A stretch of DNA of 45,285 bases, from contig CAJOLZ010000019.1 of assembly GCA_905235575.1 (NCBI GenBank), forward strand, positions 1 through 45,285. Direction: 5' to 3'. Position numbers and translations under genes: made by a program. Shown piece after piece: positions 17,801 to 25,032 of this stretch (position 1 is the stretch's first letter; each line of letters begins with the position of its first letter). Under the pieces are notes generated by a model. The model was not told the origin of the DNA. It saw only the letters and a program-made list of their open reading frames with translations, and made no database searches. The DNA comes from an uncultured Bacteroidaceae bacterium. GTDB lineage: Bacteria > Bacteroidota > Bacteroidia > Bacteroidales > Bacteroidaceae.

Positions 17801-18762
17801 ACTGTCGCGGGGCCGTTGATACACGAGTTGGTGCCCATGTCGCCATTTTTGTAGTTTTTTTGGTTCCACACCAACGTGCCGTTTCCGAAGACATCGGCAC
17901 GGCTGTACATCATGTCGAAGTTGCTCTTCGCCTTTTGGCGATAATCTTCGTCGCCTGTCAGCAGATAGGCTCTCACGCAGGCGATAATCATCCACGCGAT
18001 GTCGTCGTTGTAATCGTTCCAGCTCCAATCGGTGTTTTGGCGCTGGCAGAAGTTCTTGTAGAGTTCGTCAAACATGGTGGCATACTGTGGGTCGCCGGTG
18101 GTCTCCAATGCGTCCAGAATCACTTCGAACATTTCAGCGTCGCCCCAGAATCCGCCCCCATCGATGACGTGTCCCGTGCCAGCCTTGTGATAATGGCGGG
18201 CTTTCCACTTCTCCATCATGTCGTCGCGGATTTCTTCCGTAAACTTGTTCGGCCTGCCTTCCACGACCTCCACCTTCCAGCGGCTCTTATTCTCGAGAAC
18301 CTTCGAATAGGTCTGCAAGTTGATCTGCGTGCTGTCTGCCGTCGAGGTAGGAATGCCCAGCGCCAGATTCTTGGACGTGCCCATATAGATGACATACTCC
18401 CCGTCCTCTTCCATGGGCTCGAACGTCCACATGCCGTAGTTCGCCCGTCTCGACGAAGCAATCTGTCCCAACTGAGCACCGTTGGAAGCATTACCTGTCG
18501 TGCCCAGATAGAAGTCCGTATAGGCGTTGCGCAGGTAGAAAGCACCCTTGCCCGCATCCTCCAGCACCCACCGCTGCGAGTTCGTGTTCGTTTCCGTCCA
18601 GAGAAAGACAGGCTTGTTGACGTCGAGCGACGAGTTATTCACTAACAGACTCTTCCCGGCATAGACGATGCGCACCGTCTGGCCGGCCTCGAACGCCATC
18701 GCATCCATGCTCGTCAGGAGCCCGATGGCACTCAGGAATACCACAAATAAAATTTTTTTCAT
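14875..18762 (-). CDS. Multimodular GH76 alpha-1,6-mannanase with T9SS C-terminal signal
   Basis: 1295 residues. Signal peptide 1-23. Residues about 25-165 resemble a ricin-type beta-trefoil carbohydrate-binding module. The GH76 (alpha/alpha)6 domain spans about 175-525, with the catalytic Asp pair D253-D254 in 'YNDDIAWMI'. A CBM6-like module follows (about 535-660: 'EIMQAESFNYRR', 'VNWFTFDA'). Four F5/8 type C (discoidin)-like repeats lie between about 670 and 1210, recognised by repeated 'W.l.GSNDG..W..ld' segments. The last 70 residues ('LRIYDVQGRMVQ', 'LPAGIYVVAMKVNNR') are a type IX secretion sorting domain, so the enzyme is probably exported and surface-attached or released. GH76 cuts the alpha-1,6 backbone of yeast-type mannan, and neighbouring GH92 would remove side-chain mannose. 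The number of binding modules is unusually high. Confidence 0.9.
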   Translation of the reverse strand: MKKILFVVFLSAIGLLTSMDAMAFEAGQTVRIVYAGKSLLVNNSSLDVNKPVFLWTETNTNSQRWVLEDAGKGAFYLRNAYTDFYLGTTGNASNGAQLGQIASSRRANYGMWTFEPMEEDGEYVIYMGTSKNLALGIPTSTADSTQINLQTYSKVLENKSRWKVEVVEGRPNKFTEEIRDDMMEKWKARHYHKAGTGHVIDGGGFWGDAEMFEVILDALETTGDPQYATMFDELYKNFCQRQNTDWSWNDYNDDIAWMIIACVRAYLLTGDEDYRQKAKSNFDMMYSRADVFGNGTLVWNQKNYKNGDMGTNSCINGPATVAACYLAEATGNMSYYDKAARTYAGERATMYEFSNGKFTGKVYDSYNNGEKRVANDWSSTYNQGTCLGSAILLYKHFGSSMYKSDADAIMRWTASNMTDSHSIIKACQTARGDLANFKGILMRYVRLYAAELNHPEYYDWMAKNALHAWNNRNSAGISMSGWLTKTPENFYYKDGGDFSNSGEGACTALSAAFNAHLGVVSKRDAYEIMQAESFNYRRYVTLGDSNDEDGTASMGPFMSGEYVGYKNVNFGNKLASHLKVRIKSYTLTETSRISFYADDPKSGILLGTVKLSQLSSRNKWQTLEVELTTPLSGVHDIYIVASGSSGRELATVNWFTFDARNTVYSDLTNNSGKLTSSAHVDLLNQIADDSPLTDIYLPLQPEGENWIQYDSPAPIQLGGYSVFAANASQNDPAGWILQGSNDGEEWTTIDTQDDVTFTARSQRIMRSVETETAYSKFRLAFTSNDSISLGDAVTLSEWQLLGKSVSTIDITADGGTIDAGMEALIDKDNDTPIALTLPLNVVYQSTGNNLVNAYTLTALSTDKAPSAWEIYGSNDGKSWTLIDKQEGQTFPFDNSTVAYMLKDNTAYANYRLNLLGEGEVEISEWQLFGRLDFGTFYPDLTNFATPVASDGSETSGLNDDNGDTYASLSGEDMRWSFEFPMDVRVLGYSIVSADDPDLNPKNVAILGMADGEETSLSARTMSFTARGSRVTNTLSTSKEFRQIDFQVRTTVGGGTETRVAELEIYATALAEEGSSLLPEVDSVTTTAPGVSASEGIEKLTDQVRTTRYRADFTEPISLTFNYATPQVIDTYGITTAKDEPTRDPKTWQLLGSNDDGETWDVLDERSDESFAVRYVTQFYSVPAPQAYKTYCLRIIENGGDAQLQLCQLQMLNLGTPTGIARISKATEGLLTFERGDLVVDAPQATTLRIYDVQGRMVQTQPVEAGRSTVSMQLPAGIYVVAMKVNNRNVWLKIAR

Positions 18763-18798
18763 ATCAGGTTTTTATATAGGTTTTACAACTTTTCGTTG

Positions 18799-18806
18799 CA
18801 AATATA
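18799..18806 (-). promoter_or_regulatory. Promoter -7 box of the GH76 gene
   Basis: CAAATATA reads TATATTTG on the minus strand, 36 bp before the start codon. No TTTG is found 20 bp further upstream. Confidence 0.55.
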
Positions 18807-18880
18807 CGCTTTTTCTTCCATACAGCATCCCCTCCGCCCAACATTTTTGCCCAAGAGGGCAATACGGGGGCAAAACAAAC

Positions 18881-18959
18881 GCACCACGTTGCGACGCTCG
18901 TCGCAGCGTGGTGCGCAGGCTGTCGCAACGTGGTGCGACATGCGTCGAAGCACGGTGTG
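18881..18959. repeat. 22-bp palindrome array, locus E
   Basis: Four units at 22-bp spacing (CGCACCACGTTGCGAC, GTCGCAGCGTGGTGCG, GTCGCAACGTGGTGCG, GTCGAAGCACGGTGTG). The first two make a 16-bp stem with one wobble, and the array ends in a T6 run on the plus strand. It lies just beyond the stop of the minus-strand HsdR-N gene, so between that gene and the GH76 promoter. Confidence 0.85.
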
Positions 18960-18998
18960 TTTTTTATCTATCAAAGGAAGTGATTGCGATACGCTTTC

Positions 18999-19490
18999 TC
19001 AGATGTCGTTTTCTGCAGGCTTTTCCTCGTTTCCGTTGCCTAGAATCTGCGCATACGTGGGGATGTCTGGCAGGAAACGACATGTGGCGGTGGCGTAGTC
19101 GACGTGGCAACAGAAATGTTGCAGTCCGTTGCTAACAATGAGCCACCGTACGTGCATCTGTATGTTGTAGCGACAAATCTGGTCGAACGTGCGCTGCGTG
19201 ATTTCCACCTCGGGAGCCTTGTATTCGACAATCATCACGGGTTCGGCGTGGGGACCGTAGACAACGGTGTCGCAGCGCTTCTGGGTGCCGTTCAGTGTGA
19301 GCGAGACCTCGTTTGCAATCACTTCGGCGGGGAAACCGCGGTGGTCTTGCAGGAAGCGCACGAAATGTTGGCGCACCCACTCCTCGGGCGTCAGCCTGAC
19401 GTAGCGGCGGCGTAGTGCGTCGAAAACCTCGGTGCGTCCGTTGCGACACTGGGTTTTCAGATTGGCGGGTGGGAGGTTGAGGGCGTCCAT
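18999..19490 (-). CDS. Type I restriction HsdR N-terminal domain protein (solo)
   Basis: 163 residues from the ATG at 19490. The same frame stays open much further upstream, but a minus-strand promoter box (TACCTTTG, 19508-19515) lies just before 19490 and the extension overlaps the AMP nucleosidase gene, so the short form is chosen. The sequence 'RLTPEEWVRQHFVRFL', 'KRCDTVVYG...PVMIVEYKAPEV' holds the nuclease-like D-x(n)-E-x-K core seen in HSDR_N (PF13588-type) domains. Such solo proteins are common in Bacteroidetes, and no hsdM, hsdS or helicase partner is present. Function unknown; nuclease activity is possible but unproven. Confidence 0.8.
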   Translation of the reverse strand: MDALNLPPANLKTQCRNGRTEVFDALRRRYVRLTPEEWVRQHFVRFLQDHRGFPAEVIANEVSLTLNGTQKRCDTVVYGPHAEPVMIVEYKAPEVEITQRTFDQICRYNIQMHVRWLIVSNGLQHFCCHVDYATATCRFLPDIPTYAQILGNGNEEKPAENDI

Positions 19491-19507
19491 CGGTGGGTGG
19501 TTTTCGG

Positions 19508-19515
19508 CAAAGGTA
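19508..19515 (-). promoter_or_regulatory. Promoter -7 box of the HsdR-N gene
   Basis: CAAAGGTA on plus reads TACCTTTG on minus, 17 bp upstream of the chosen start codon, and decides the start. Confidence 0.6.
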
Positions 19516-19634
19516 CGTCTTTTTTCCCGAATCGCACGCGCCTTGCCGTCCGAAAATGCGGCCGTGGGGCGGTAGGGTAGTGCTTTTGGTGAAATCTTTC
19601 TTCGGAAACGCTCGTTATTTTCGTCGAATCTTTG

Positions 19635-19642
19635 TATTTTTG
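19635..19642 (+). promoter_or_regulatory. Promoter -7 box of amn-holA
   Basis: TATTTTTG followed by CA lies 16 bp before the ATG at 19659. It overlaps the alternative start at 19632, which is therefore unlikely to be used. Confidence 0.6.
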
Positions 19643-19658
19643 CAAAAATATCACGCCC

Positions 19659-20435
19659 ATGAAGACGAAAGATGAGATAGTGGCCAACTGGTTGCCACGC
19701 TATACACACCACTCGCTGAGAGACTTCGCGCAGTATATTCTGCTGACGAACTTCAACAACTATGTGGACATCTTCTGCGAAGAAATGGGCGTTGAGAAGC
19801 CTGATTATGAAGCAAATATGCGCATGGCTACGGCCAAGGGCATCAGCATCATAAACTTTGGCATGGGAAGTCCCAACGCGGCCATCATCATGGACCTGCT
19901 GGGGGCTGTAAGACCGCGCGCCTGCCTCTTCCTGGGCAAGTGCGGCGGCATCTCGGAAAAGACGCTCAGGGGTGACCTCATCCTGCCGCTTGCTGCCATA
20001 CGCGGCGAGGGCACGAGCAACGACTACTTCCCGCCCGAAGTGCCTGCCCTGCCTGCCTTCATGCTGCAGCGCGCCGTCTCGAGTACCGTGCTCGACCTCG
20101 GCCTCGACTACTGGACAGGCATGGTATATACCACCAACCGGCGCGTATGGGAGTACGACCAGCGCTTCAAGGAATATCTGCGCACCACACGTGCCATGGC
20201 GGTGGACATGGAGACCGCTACGATATTCACCTGCGGCTTCGCCAATCATATCCCCACTGGCGCACTGCTGCTGGTGAGCGACAACCCCATGACGCCCGAT
20301 GGTGTGAAGACCAGCGGCAGCGACGACGAGGTGACGCGTGACTATGTGCGTGCCCACGTGCGCATCGGCATCCAGGCGCTCGAAACGATTCTGGAAGTGA
20401 AGAAGACCGTACGTCACCTGAAATTCGATTATTGA
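19659..20435 (+). CDS. amn: AMP nucleosidase
   Basis: 258 residues from the ATG at 19659. A cytoplasmic purine-salvage enzyme that hydrolyses AMP to adenine and ribose 5-phosphate. It corresponds to the short Bacteroidetes form consisting of the nucleoside-phosphorylase-like catalytic domain: 'INFGMGSPNAAIIMDLL' (about 65-81), 'LFLGKCGGIS' (phosphate/ribose site), 'RRVWEYDQRF', then 'AVDMETATIF' (ribose-binding Met-Glu) and 'VSDNPMTPDGVKT'. The E. coli enzyme has an extra N-terminal domain that is absent here. Its stop overlaps the start of holA by one base, so the two are co-translated. Confidence 0.92.
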   Translation: MKTKDEIVANWLPRYTHHSLRDFAQYILLTNFNNYVDIFCEEMGVEKPDYEANMRMATAKGISIINFGMGSPNAAIIMDLLGAVRPRACLFLGKCGGISEKTLRGDLILPLAAIRGEGTSNDYFPPEVPALPAFMLQRAVSSTVLDLGLDYWTGMVYTTNRRVWEYDQRFKEYLRTTRAMAVDMETATIFTCGFANHIPTGALLLVSDNPMTPDGVKTSGSDDEVTRDYVRAHVRIGIQALETILEVKKTVRHLKFDY

Positions 20436-21460
20436 TGGCAGCTGCGCCCAAGACCATAACACACGAAGACATCCTGCGCAACGTGCGTGCAGGCAAGATA
20501 GCGCCCATCTATTATCTGATGGGCGAGGAGCCTTATTATATAGATAAGGTAAGCGAGTTCATAGTGGACGAACTGCTCAAGCCAGAGGAACGTGACTTCA
20601 ATCTTGACCTCGTCTACGGTGCTGACGTCAATGTGAACCAGATTATCGAACTTTGCCGCGCCTATCCAATGATGGCGGAACGGCGTGTGGTGCTGGTGCG
20701 TGAGGCACAGGCTGTACGCTCGCTCGACGGGCTGGAGCAGTATCTGGCTCACTACACGCCAACCACCGTGCTCATAATGTGCCACAAGAATGGTTCGTTC
20801 GACAAACGCAAGGCTGTCTGCAAGGCTATACAGCAGGTGGGCGTGCTCTACGAGAACAAACGTACGCCCGAATCGCAGTTGCCCACCTTCATCTCCAACT
20901 ATGCGCGTCGCGAAAAAGTGCAGATGGAACAGCAGGCTGTGCAGATGCTGGCCGATCATGTGGGCTCCGACCTCACGCGCCTGGCTGTGGAGATTGATAA
21001 ACTCATCATGTCCCTGCCCGCTGGACAGACACGCATCACTGCCGACGCAGTGGAGGAGTTGACCGGAGTGAGCAAGGAGTTCAACAACTTCGAACTGCAA
21101 AGTGCATTGGCCCATCGCGACATCTTCCGCGCAAACAGAATTGTCCAGTATTACATGAGCAACCCACGTAGCTTTGCGATGTCAGTAACGCTCTCGGGAA
21201 TATTTACATTTTTTACGGACGTAATGCTTGCTTTTTACGCACCGGACCGAAGTGAAAATGGAATTGCCGACTGGCTGGGCAAACCTTCATGGAAAGTGAA
21301 ATACGATATCTTGCCCGCCTGCAGGAACTATTCCGGTGTGAAAGTGATGCAAGTTTTAAGTGAAATACGCAAAACTGATGGTGCCTCGAAGGGGGTGGGG
21401 GGCTGCAAAACACCCCCAGGAGAACTCCTTCAGGAACTCATTTTCTTCATACTTCACTGA
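20435..21460 (+). CDS. holA: DNA polymerase III delta subunit
   Basis: 341 residues from the ATG at 20435; a TTG one codon earlier is not needed. Delta is the clamp-loader subunit that opens the beta sliding clamp. The N-terminal region 'IAPIYYLMGEEPYYIDKV' and 'FNLDLVYGAD' is the standard start of the family. The RFC-like middle contains 'LADHVGSDLTRLAVEIDKL', and the C-terminal helical domain ends 'LLQELIFFILH', as in other Bacteroidetes HolA proteins. The tail 'KGVGGCKTPPGE' is encoded by a G/C-rich inverted repeat at 21389-21420, which may act on the mRNA. Confidence 0.92.
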   Translation: MAAAPKTITHEDILRNVRAGKIAPIYYLMGEEPYYIDKVSEFIVDELLKPEERDFNLDLVYGADVNVNQIIELCRAYPMMAERRVVLVREAQAVRSLDGLEQYLAHYTPTTVLIMCHKNGSFDKRKAVCKAIQQVGVLYENKRTPESQLPTFISNYARREKVQMEQQAVQMLADHVGSDLTRLAVEIDKLIMSLPAGQTRITADAVEELTGVSKEFNNFELQSALAHRDIFRANRIVQYYMSNPRSFAMSVTLSGIFTFFTDVMLAFYAPDRSENGIADWLGKPSWKVKYDILPACRNYSGVKVMQVLSEIRKTDGASKGVGGCKTPPGELLQELIFFILH

Positions 21461-22149
21461 TATTTTTCGCTTGTTTGTTGCTTTTCGCATACACGAAAAA
21501 TTGTCTGCTTTTATTTGATAAATAGACGTTTACTCCAGATTCTCATGCGCTGAGAATCGCGCGTAATCCATCGTCCCTCCCTTCGGCCACAAAAAACGCA
21601 GCTAGACGAATTTGGCACCCTCAACAGCTCCCTTTACCCCCATTTAACATTCATTAGGATTTTGATTTGCAAACATGAATTACCTGAAGTCTGTCGGATA
21701 GTCAACAAAGGTAAATCGCTTCAATATTTCGAGCAGTTTAGGCCCCTGAATCCACAATATATAAATCTACATTTCACCACACAAATCAACGGCATTCAAA
21801 GTTTGCATATGCATGAGGTTAAACACTTTCTCACGCCTTGTATAATACAGATTATCAATGTAATATTGGTGGTTATGTGTGAATTATGTGTGTGTAAATG
21901 TAATGAAACGTGAAATAATTGCCAGCGTACGCCAGATTTTATGTTTTTACATCTAAAAACGAGTTTTAAAGCTTTAAAAACCAAATATAAACACATATTC
22001 ATAGAACTAACTTACTTTAACTTAAAATTCCTTGTGTATCTTCTTTGTGAATCACATTTGCAAACTCTTTATACATTTGATTTACAATATTGAATATATG
22101 GAGTTGCAAATTATTTGTGCTTTTACATTTCGATTTTCATTCCCGAAAG
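21461..22149. other. AT-rich gene-free region with repeated TTTGCAAA sites
   Basis: No convincing gene: the 83-codon ORF at 21662 lacks protein-like composition. The stretch is much richer in A+T than its surroundings. The palindrome TTTGCAAA occurs at 21666-21673 and 22057-22064 (and again at 22178-22185 over the next promoter), with the variants GTTTGCATATGCATG at 21801 and GTTGCAAA at 22103. A perfect 8-bp hairpin, GATTCTCA/TGAGAATC, lies at 21538-21558, downstream of holA. It might be a long regulatory region for the XRE gene. Confidence 0.5.
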
Positions 22150-22181
22150 TTTGCATATATGAAATGGATTAACTACATTTG
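22150..22181 (+). promoter_or_regulatory. Promoter of the XRE regulator gene
   Basis: TTTG (22150-22153), a 20-bp spacer and TACATTTG (22174-22181) match the full Bacteroidetes pattern, 51 bp before the start codon. The -7 box overlaps a TTTGCAAA palindrome, a plausible autoregulatory site. Confidence 0.75.
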
Positions 22182-22232
22182 CAAAGTGAAACAAGCGGCT
22201 AAAACAGGTCGCACCTGATACAGAACCCACAG

Positions 22233-22667
22233 ATGAAAGACAGAATTTTCCAATTGATGAAGCGACAGGGCATGAGCCAAAAGCAATTTGCCAACGAACT
22301 GTGTATCGCTGAAGCCACCTTGTCAAGTATCTTTACTGGCCGTACTCGTCCGACGAACGCGACGGTGGCAGCCATTCATGAACGGTTCCCGGAGGTGAGC
22401 ATATCCTGGCTCATGTTTGGCGAGGGCGATATGCTGGCCGGTGAGACTGTGAAGGAGACCACGCTCGATCCGTCGCAGCCATCGTCAGAAAGCGTTGCGG
22501 AGATAAAATTTCCATCTCCAGATGCGAATCCCGTAGCACCTACACCCACCCCTCCGCAGCAGATTCTGCGTGAAACGATAAAATATATTGACAAGCCGCA
22601 ACGCAAGATTACCGAGATACGTGTCTTCTTTGACGATGGTACGTACGAGATATTCAGTGCCCAATAA
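22233..22667 (+). CDS. XRE-family helix-turn-helix regulator
   Basis: 144 residues. The N-terminal HTH (about 3-62, 'MSQKQFANELCIAEATLSSI' then 'FTGRTRPT') is of the Cro/CI type. A Pro/Ser-rich linker (about 75-112) leads to a short C-terminal segment, 'RKITEIRVFFDDGTYEIF', seen in a widespread group of Bacteroidetes XRE proteins. No ligand or protease domain is present. It is single-copy, behind a strong promoter and the AT-rich region with repeated palindromes, so autoregulation is likely. No adjacent phage genes suggest a prophage repressor. Target unknown. Confidence 0.85.
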   Translation: MKDRIFQLMKRQGMSQKQFANELCIAEATLSSIFTGRTRPTNATVAAIHERFPEVSISWLMFGEGDMLAGETVKETTLDPSQPSSESVAEIKFPSPDANPVAPTPTPPQQILRETIKYIDKPQRKITEIRVFFDDGTYEIFSAQ

Positions 22668-22770
22668 TCATCTTGGCAGCCCCCTTTTCAGCTTCTTCTC
22701 CACTGCCGAGGTGGACAAATCGTTATTGAAGATTTCGTAGATATTCGACCTCGGCTAGAGTTGATTTGTG

Positions 22771-22778
22771 TACCTTTG
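22771..22778 (+). promoter_or_regulatory. Promoter -7 box of the GH5 gene
   Basis: TACCTTTG lies 35 bp upstream of the coding start. The inverted repeat GCCGAGGT (about 22713) and ACCTCGGC (about 22748) sits just upstream and could be an operator or the XRE gene's 3' hairpin. Confidence 0.6.
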
Positions 22779-22812
22779 TCGCATGTTATACCTTATTTAA
22801 TTATTCGTGCGT

Positions 22813-24042
22813 ATGCGATTAAGAACATTTCTTATTACCATTTTGGTATGTCTGACCAGCCTGTGCGGTCAGGCCAAGGGCAAGTTTCTGCGTGTCGAGG
22901 GGCAGGATATCGTTCGCCCCGACGGTTCCAAACTCTACATCCGAGGCACAAATCTCGGCAACTGGCTCAATCCCGAGGGCTACATGTTCGGTTTCAGCAA
23001 GGTTAATTCGCCCCATTTCATCAACGAGATGCTCTCTCAGCTGGTGGGTCCGGCCAAGGCTGCCGACTTCTGGGCTCGCTTCAAGGACAACTACATCACG
23101 CAGGAGGATATCCATTTCATTGCCGAGCAGGGCGCAAACACCATCCGTCTGCCTTTCCACTACAAGCTCTTCACGTCGGAGGACTACATGGGTCTCTCGG
23201 ACAACACCAACGAGGGCTTCCGTCTGATAGACAAGCTGGTGGAGTGGTGCAGGGCCGAAGGGCTCTACCTGATTCTGGACATGCACGACTGCCCCGGCGG
23301 ACAGTCAGGTGACAACATTGACGACAGCTACGGCTATCCCTGGCTCATCACCGAGCGCGCGTGTCAGGAGCAGTTCATCTCGATATGGGAACGCATTGCA
23401 CGCCGATACAAGAACGAGCCGGTAATCTTAGGCTATGAGTTGATGAACGAGGCCCTTGCAACGCATTTCAACTACGACTACGACCGCCTTTCCGCCCTCC
23501 TGGGTAAGCTCTACCGCGAGACTGCTGAGGCCGTGCGAAAGGTGGACCGCAACCACATTATTATATTGGGCGGAGCTAACTGGAACACACGTTTCGAGAT
23601 GCTGGAGATTGACTACGATCCGCAGCTCATGATTGAATGTCACCGCTACGGAGGTGAGCCCACGGCCGAATCCATTTCCTATTTCATACAGACCCAGCAG
23701 CGCACCAACAGACCGATGTTCATGGGCGAGATAGGTCACGGCTCGGATGAGTGGCAGACGCGTTTTTCCGAGGTAATGGAGGGCGCAAACATCGGCTACA
23801 CCTACTGGCCGTACAAGAAGGTGGACAACAGCTGCATGATGGCTGTGGTTCGTCCCGAGGGATGGCGTCGCGTGGTGGATTTTGCTGAGGCGCGCCGCGA
23901 CAACTACGGAGCCATCCGTGAGGAGCGTGGAAAACTGCCGCAGGCCGAAGCTGAGGCGTTGCTCGACAAGTTTTTGGAGAACATAGTGTTCAGCCGTTGC
24001 AGGGTGCAGGAAGGATACATCCGCAGCATGCGCCTGAAATAG
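22813..24042 (+). CDS. GH5 family glycoside hydrolase (endoglucanase/mannanase-like), secreted
   Basis: 409 residues from the ATG at 22813 (a GTG two codons earlier is also possible). Signal peptide about 1-23. The (beta/alpha)8 GH5 fold is recognised by 'LYIRGTNLGNWLNPEGYMF' near residue 38, 'GANTIRLPFHY', 'LYLILDMHDCPGGQSG', the acid/base E213 in 'YELMNEALA' and the nucleophile E306 in 'MGEIGHGS'. GH5 enzymes cut beta-linked glycans such as cellulose, glucomannan or mannan; the subfamily cannot be set by eye. It stands alone, with no SusC/SusD pair, and its stop codon overlaps the first base of a 22-bp palindrome array. Confidence 0.9.
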   Translation: MRLRTFLITILVCLTSLCGQAKGKFLRVEGQDIVRPDGSKLYIRGTNLGNWLNPEGYMFGFSKVNSPHFINEMLSQLVGPAKAADFWARFKDNYITQEDIHFIAEQGANTIRLPFHYKLFTSEDYMGLSDNTNEGFRLIDKLVEWCRAEGLYLILDMHDCPGGQSGDNIDDSYGYPWLITERACQEQFISIWERIARRYKNEPVILGYELMNEALATHFNYDYDRLSALLGKLYRETAEAVRKVDRNHIIILGGANWNTRFEMLEIDYDPQLMIECHRYGGEPTAESISYFIQTQQRTNRPMFMGEIGHGSDEWQTRFSEVMEGANIGYTYWPYKKVDNSCMMAVVRPEGWRRVVDFAEARRDNYGAIREERGKLPQAEAEALLDKFLENIVFSRCRVQEGYIRSMRLK

Positions 24043-24120
24043 CACCACGCTTTTCAGCCTGACGCATTGTGGTGCGGAGGTCGTCGCACCACGTTGCGTT
24101 GCCCTTCGCACCACGTTGCG
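24042..24120. repeat. 22-bp palindrome array, locus F
   Basis: Four units between convergent genes (GH5 and the Crp-like regulator), starting at the last base of the GH5 stop codon and ending CGCACCACGTTGCG followed by TTTT. Confidence 0.85.
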
Positions 24121-24141
24121 TTTTCTGAAGGGGTATAGGGT

Positions 24142-24834
24142 TTAGCCGCTGACTGAGATTTTCTTGAGTGTCGTCTCGTCGAGAATGCAGATTTTACGTC
24201 GCTCCAGCGAGATGAGTCCTTCGGCGGCAAAAAGGCTGAGGGTTCGGATGGCGTTGCTGGTGGTCATGTTGCTCAGGCTGGCCATGTCGTTGCGGCTCAG
24301 ACAGGCCGAGAGGGTCTGCCCGTCGTCCCCCGTCCCGTAGCATTCCTTCAGATATAGAATGCTCTCGGCCACCCTGGCGCGCACGTGTTTCTGTGTCAGG
24401 TTCACCAGCCTTTCATCGCTCTTGCCCAGTGCGGCTGCCAGTTTCTGTACCAGAAAACAGCCCAGTCGTGCGTTGGTCTGCATGAATTCCTCGATGTGTG
24501 TGAGCGGAAACTTGACGATGAACGAGGGTTCGAATGCGGCTGCTGCGGTGATGAAAGCCTCCTGTGCCAGTGCGGCCCGATAGCCGAAATACTCCACGGG
24601 GCTTATGATGCGCACAATCTGGCTGCGTCCGATGCCGTCCTTGTAAACCTTCACTTTTCCGGAGAGCAGACAGAAGAGCTGTCTCGGTGTCTCTCCCTCG
24701 TTGTAGATGATTTCATCCTTCTTGTAATGCCGCATTGTCATGCATTTGCGGAGCTGGCTCTGTTGCTCTTCAGTGAGCACACTGAAGAGCTCGGAGAGTT
24801 GTTTTTCTATTTCGTTCGTATCCAGTTCAGTCAT
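24142..24834 (-). CDS. Crp/Fnr-family transcriptional regulator
   Basis: 230 residues. The N-terminal cyclic-nucleotide-binding-like beta-roll (about 20-140) contains 'YKKDEIIYNEGETPRQLFCL' and 'LSGKVKVYKDG'. The long connecting helix (about 145-175) is followed by a winged HTH with 'LSRNDMASLSNMTTSNAIRT' and 'LSLFAAEGLISLERRKICIL' (about 190-225). No Fnr-type cysteine cluster is seen, so oxygen sensing through iron-sulphur is unlikely. It is divergent from the glycogen-debranching operon, about 200 bp away; control of that operon is a possibility, not shown. Confidence 0.88.
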   Translation of the reverse strand: MTELDTNEIEKQLSELFSVLTEEQQSQLRKCMTMRHYKKDEIIYNEGETPRQLFCLLSGKVKVYKDGIGRSQIVRIISPVEYFGYRAALAQEAFITAAAAFEPSFIVKFPLTHIEEFMQTNARLGCFLVQKLAAALGKSDERLVNLTQKHVRARVAESILYLKECYGTGDDGQTLSACLSRNDMASLSNMTTSNAIRTLSLFAAEGLISLERRKICILDETTLKKISVSG

Positions 24835-24877
24835 TGCTTAGACGGTCTTGTGGCATGAAATCATCTACTTTCGGGCG

Positions 24878-24912
24878 CAAATTTACATCTTTTCGGCGTA
24901 GAAGCATGCAAA
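24878..24912 (-). promoter_or_regulatory. Promoter of the Crp-like gene
   Basis: On minus, TTTG (24909-24912), a 23-bp spacer and TAAATTTG (24878-24885), 43 bp before the start codon. Confidence 0.5.
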
Positions 24913-25002
24913 GTATGCCGAAAAGTTTCGTATTTAGTACGAGAAAATGATATTTCCGGTGAAATAATTCCATTTGAATGTTGCATGAAAGAAAAAAATG
25001 TG

Positions 25003-25010
25003 TAACTTTG
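25003..25010 (+). promoter_or_regulatory. Promoter -7 box of the glycogen operon
   Basis: TAACTTTG lies 22 bp upstream of the debranching-enzyme start. TTTG at 24973 is 26 bp further up; TTGC at 24981 is nearer. Confidence 0.55.
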
Positions 25011-25032
25011 ATGCACTGAAACCAGAAAAAAC

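Noticed and set aside
19491..20462. N-terminal extension of the HsdR-N protein
   Set aside because: The open frame continues antisense to amn, but the promoter box at 19508-19515 and the domain boundaries favour the start at 19490.
21662..21913. 83-codon ORF in the AT-rich gap
   Set aside because: No promoter, low-complexity composition, no recognisable pattern.
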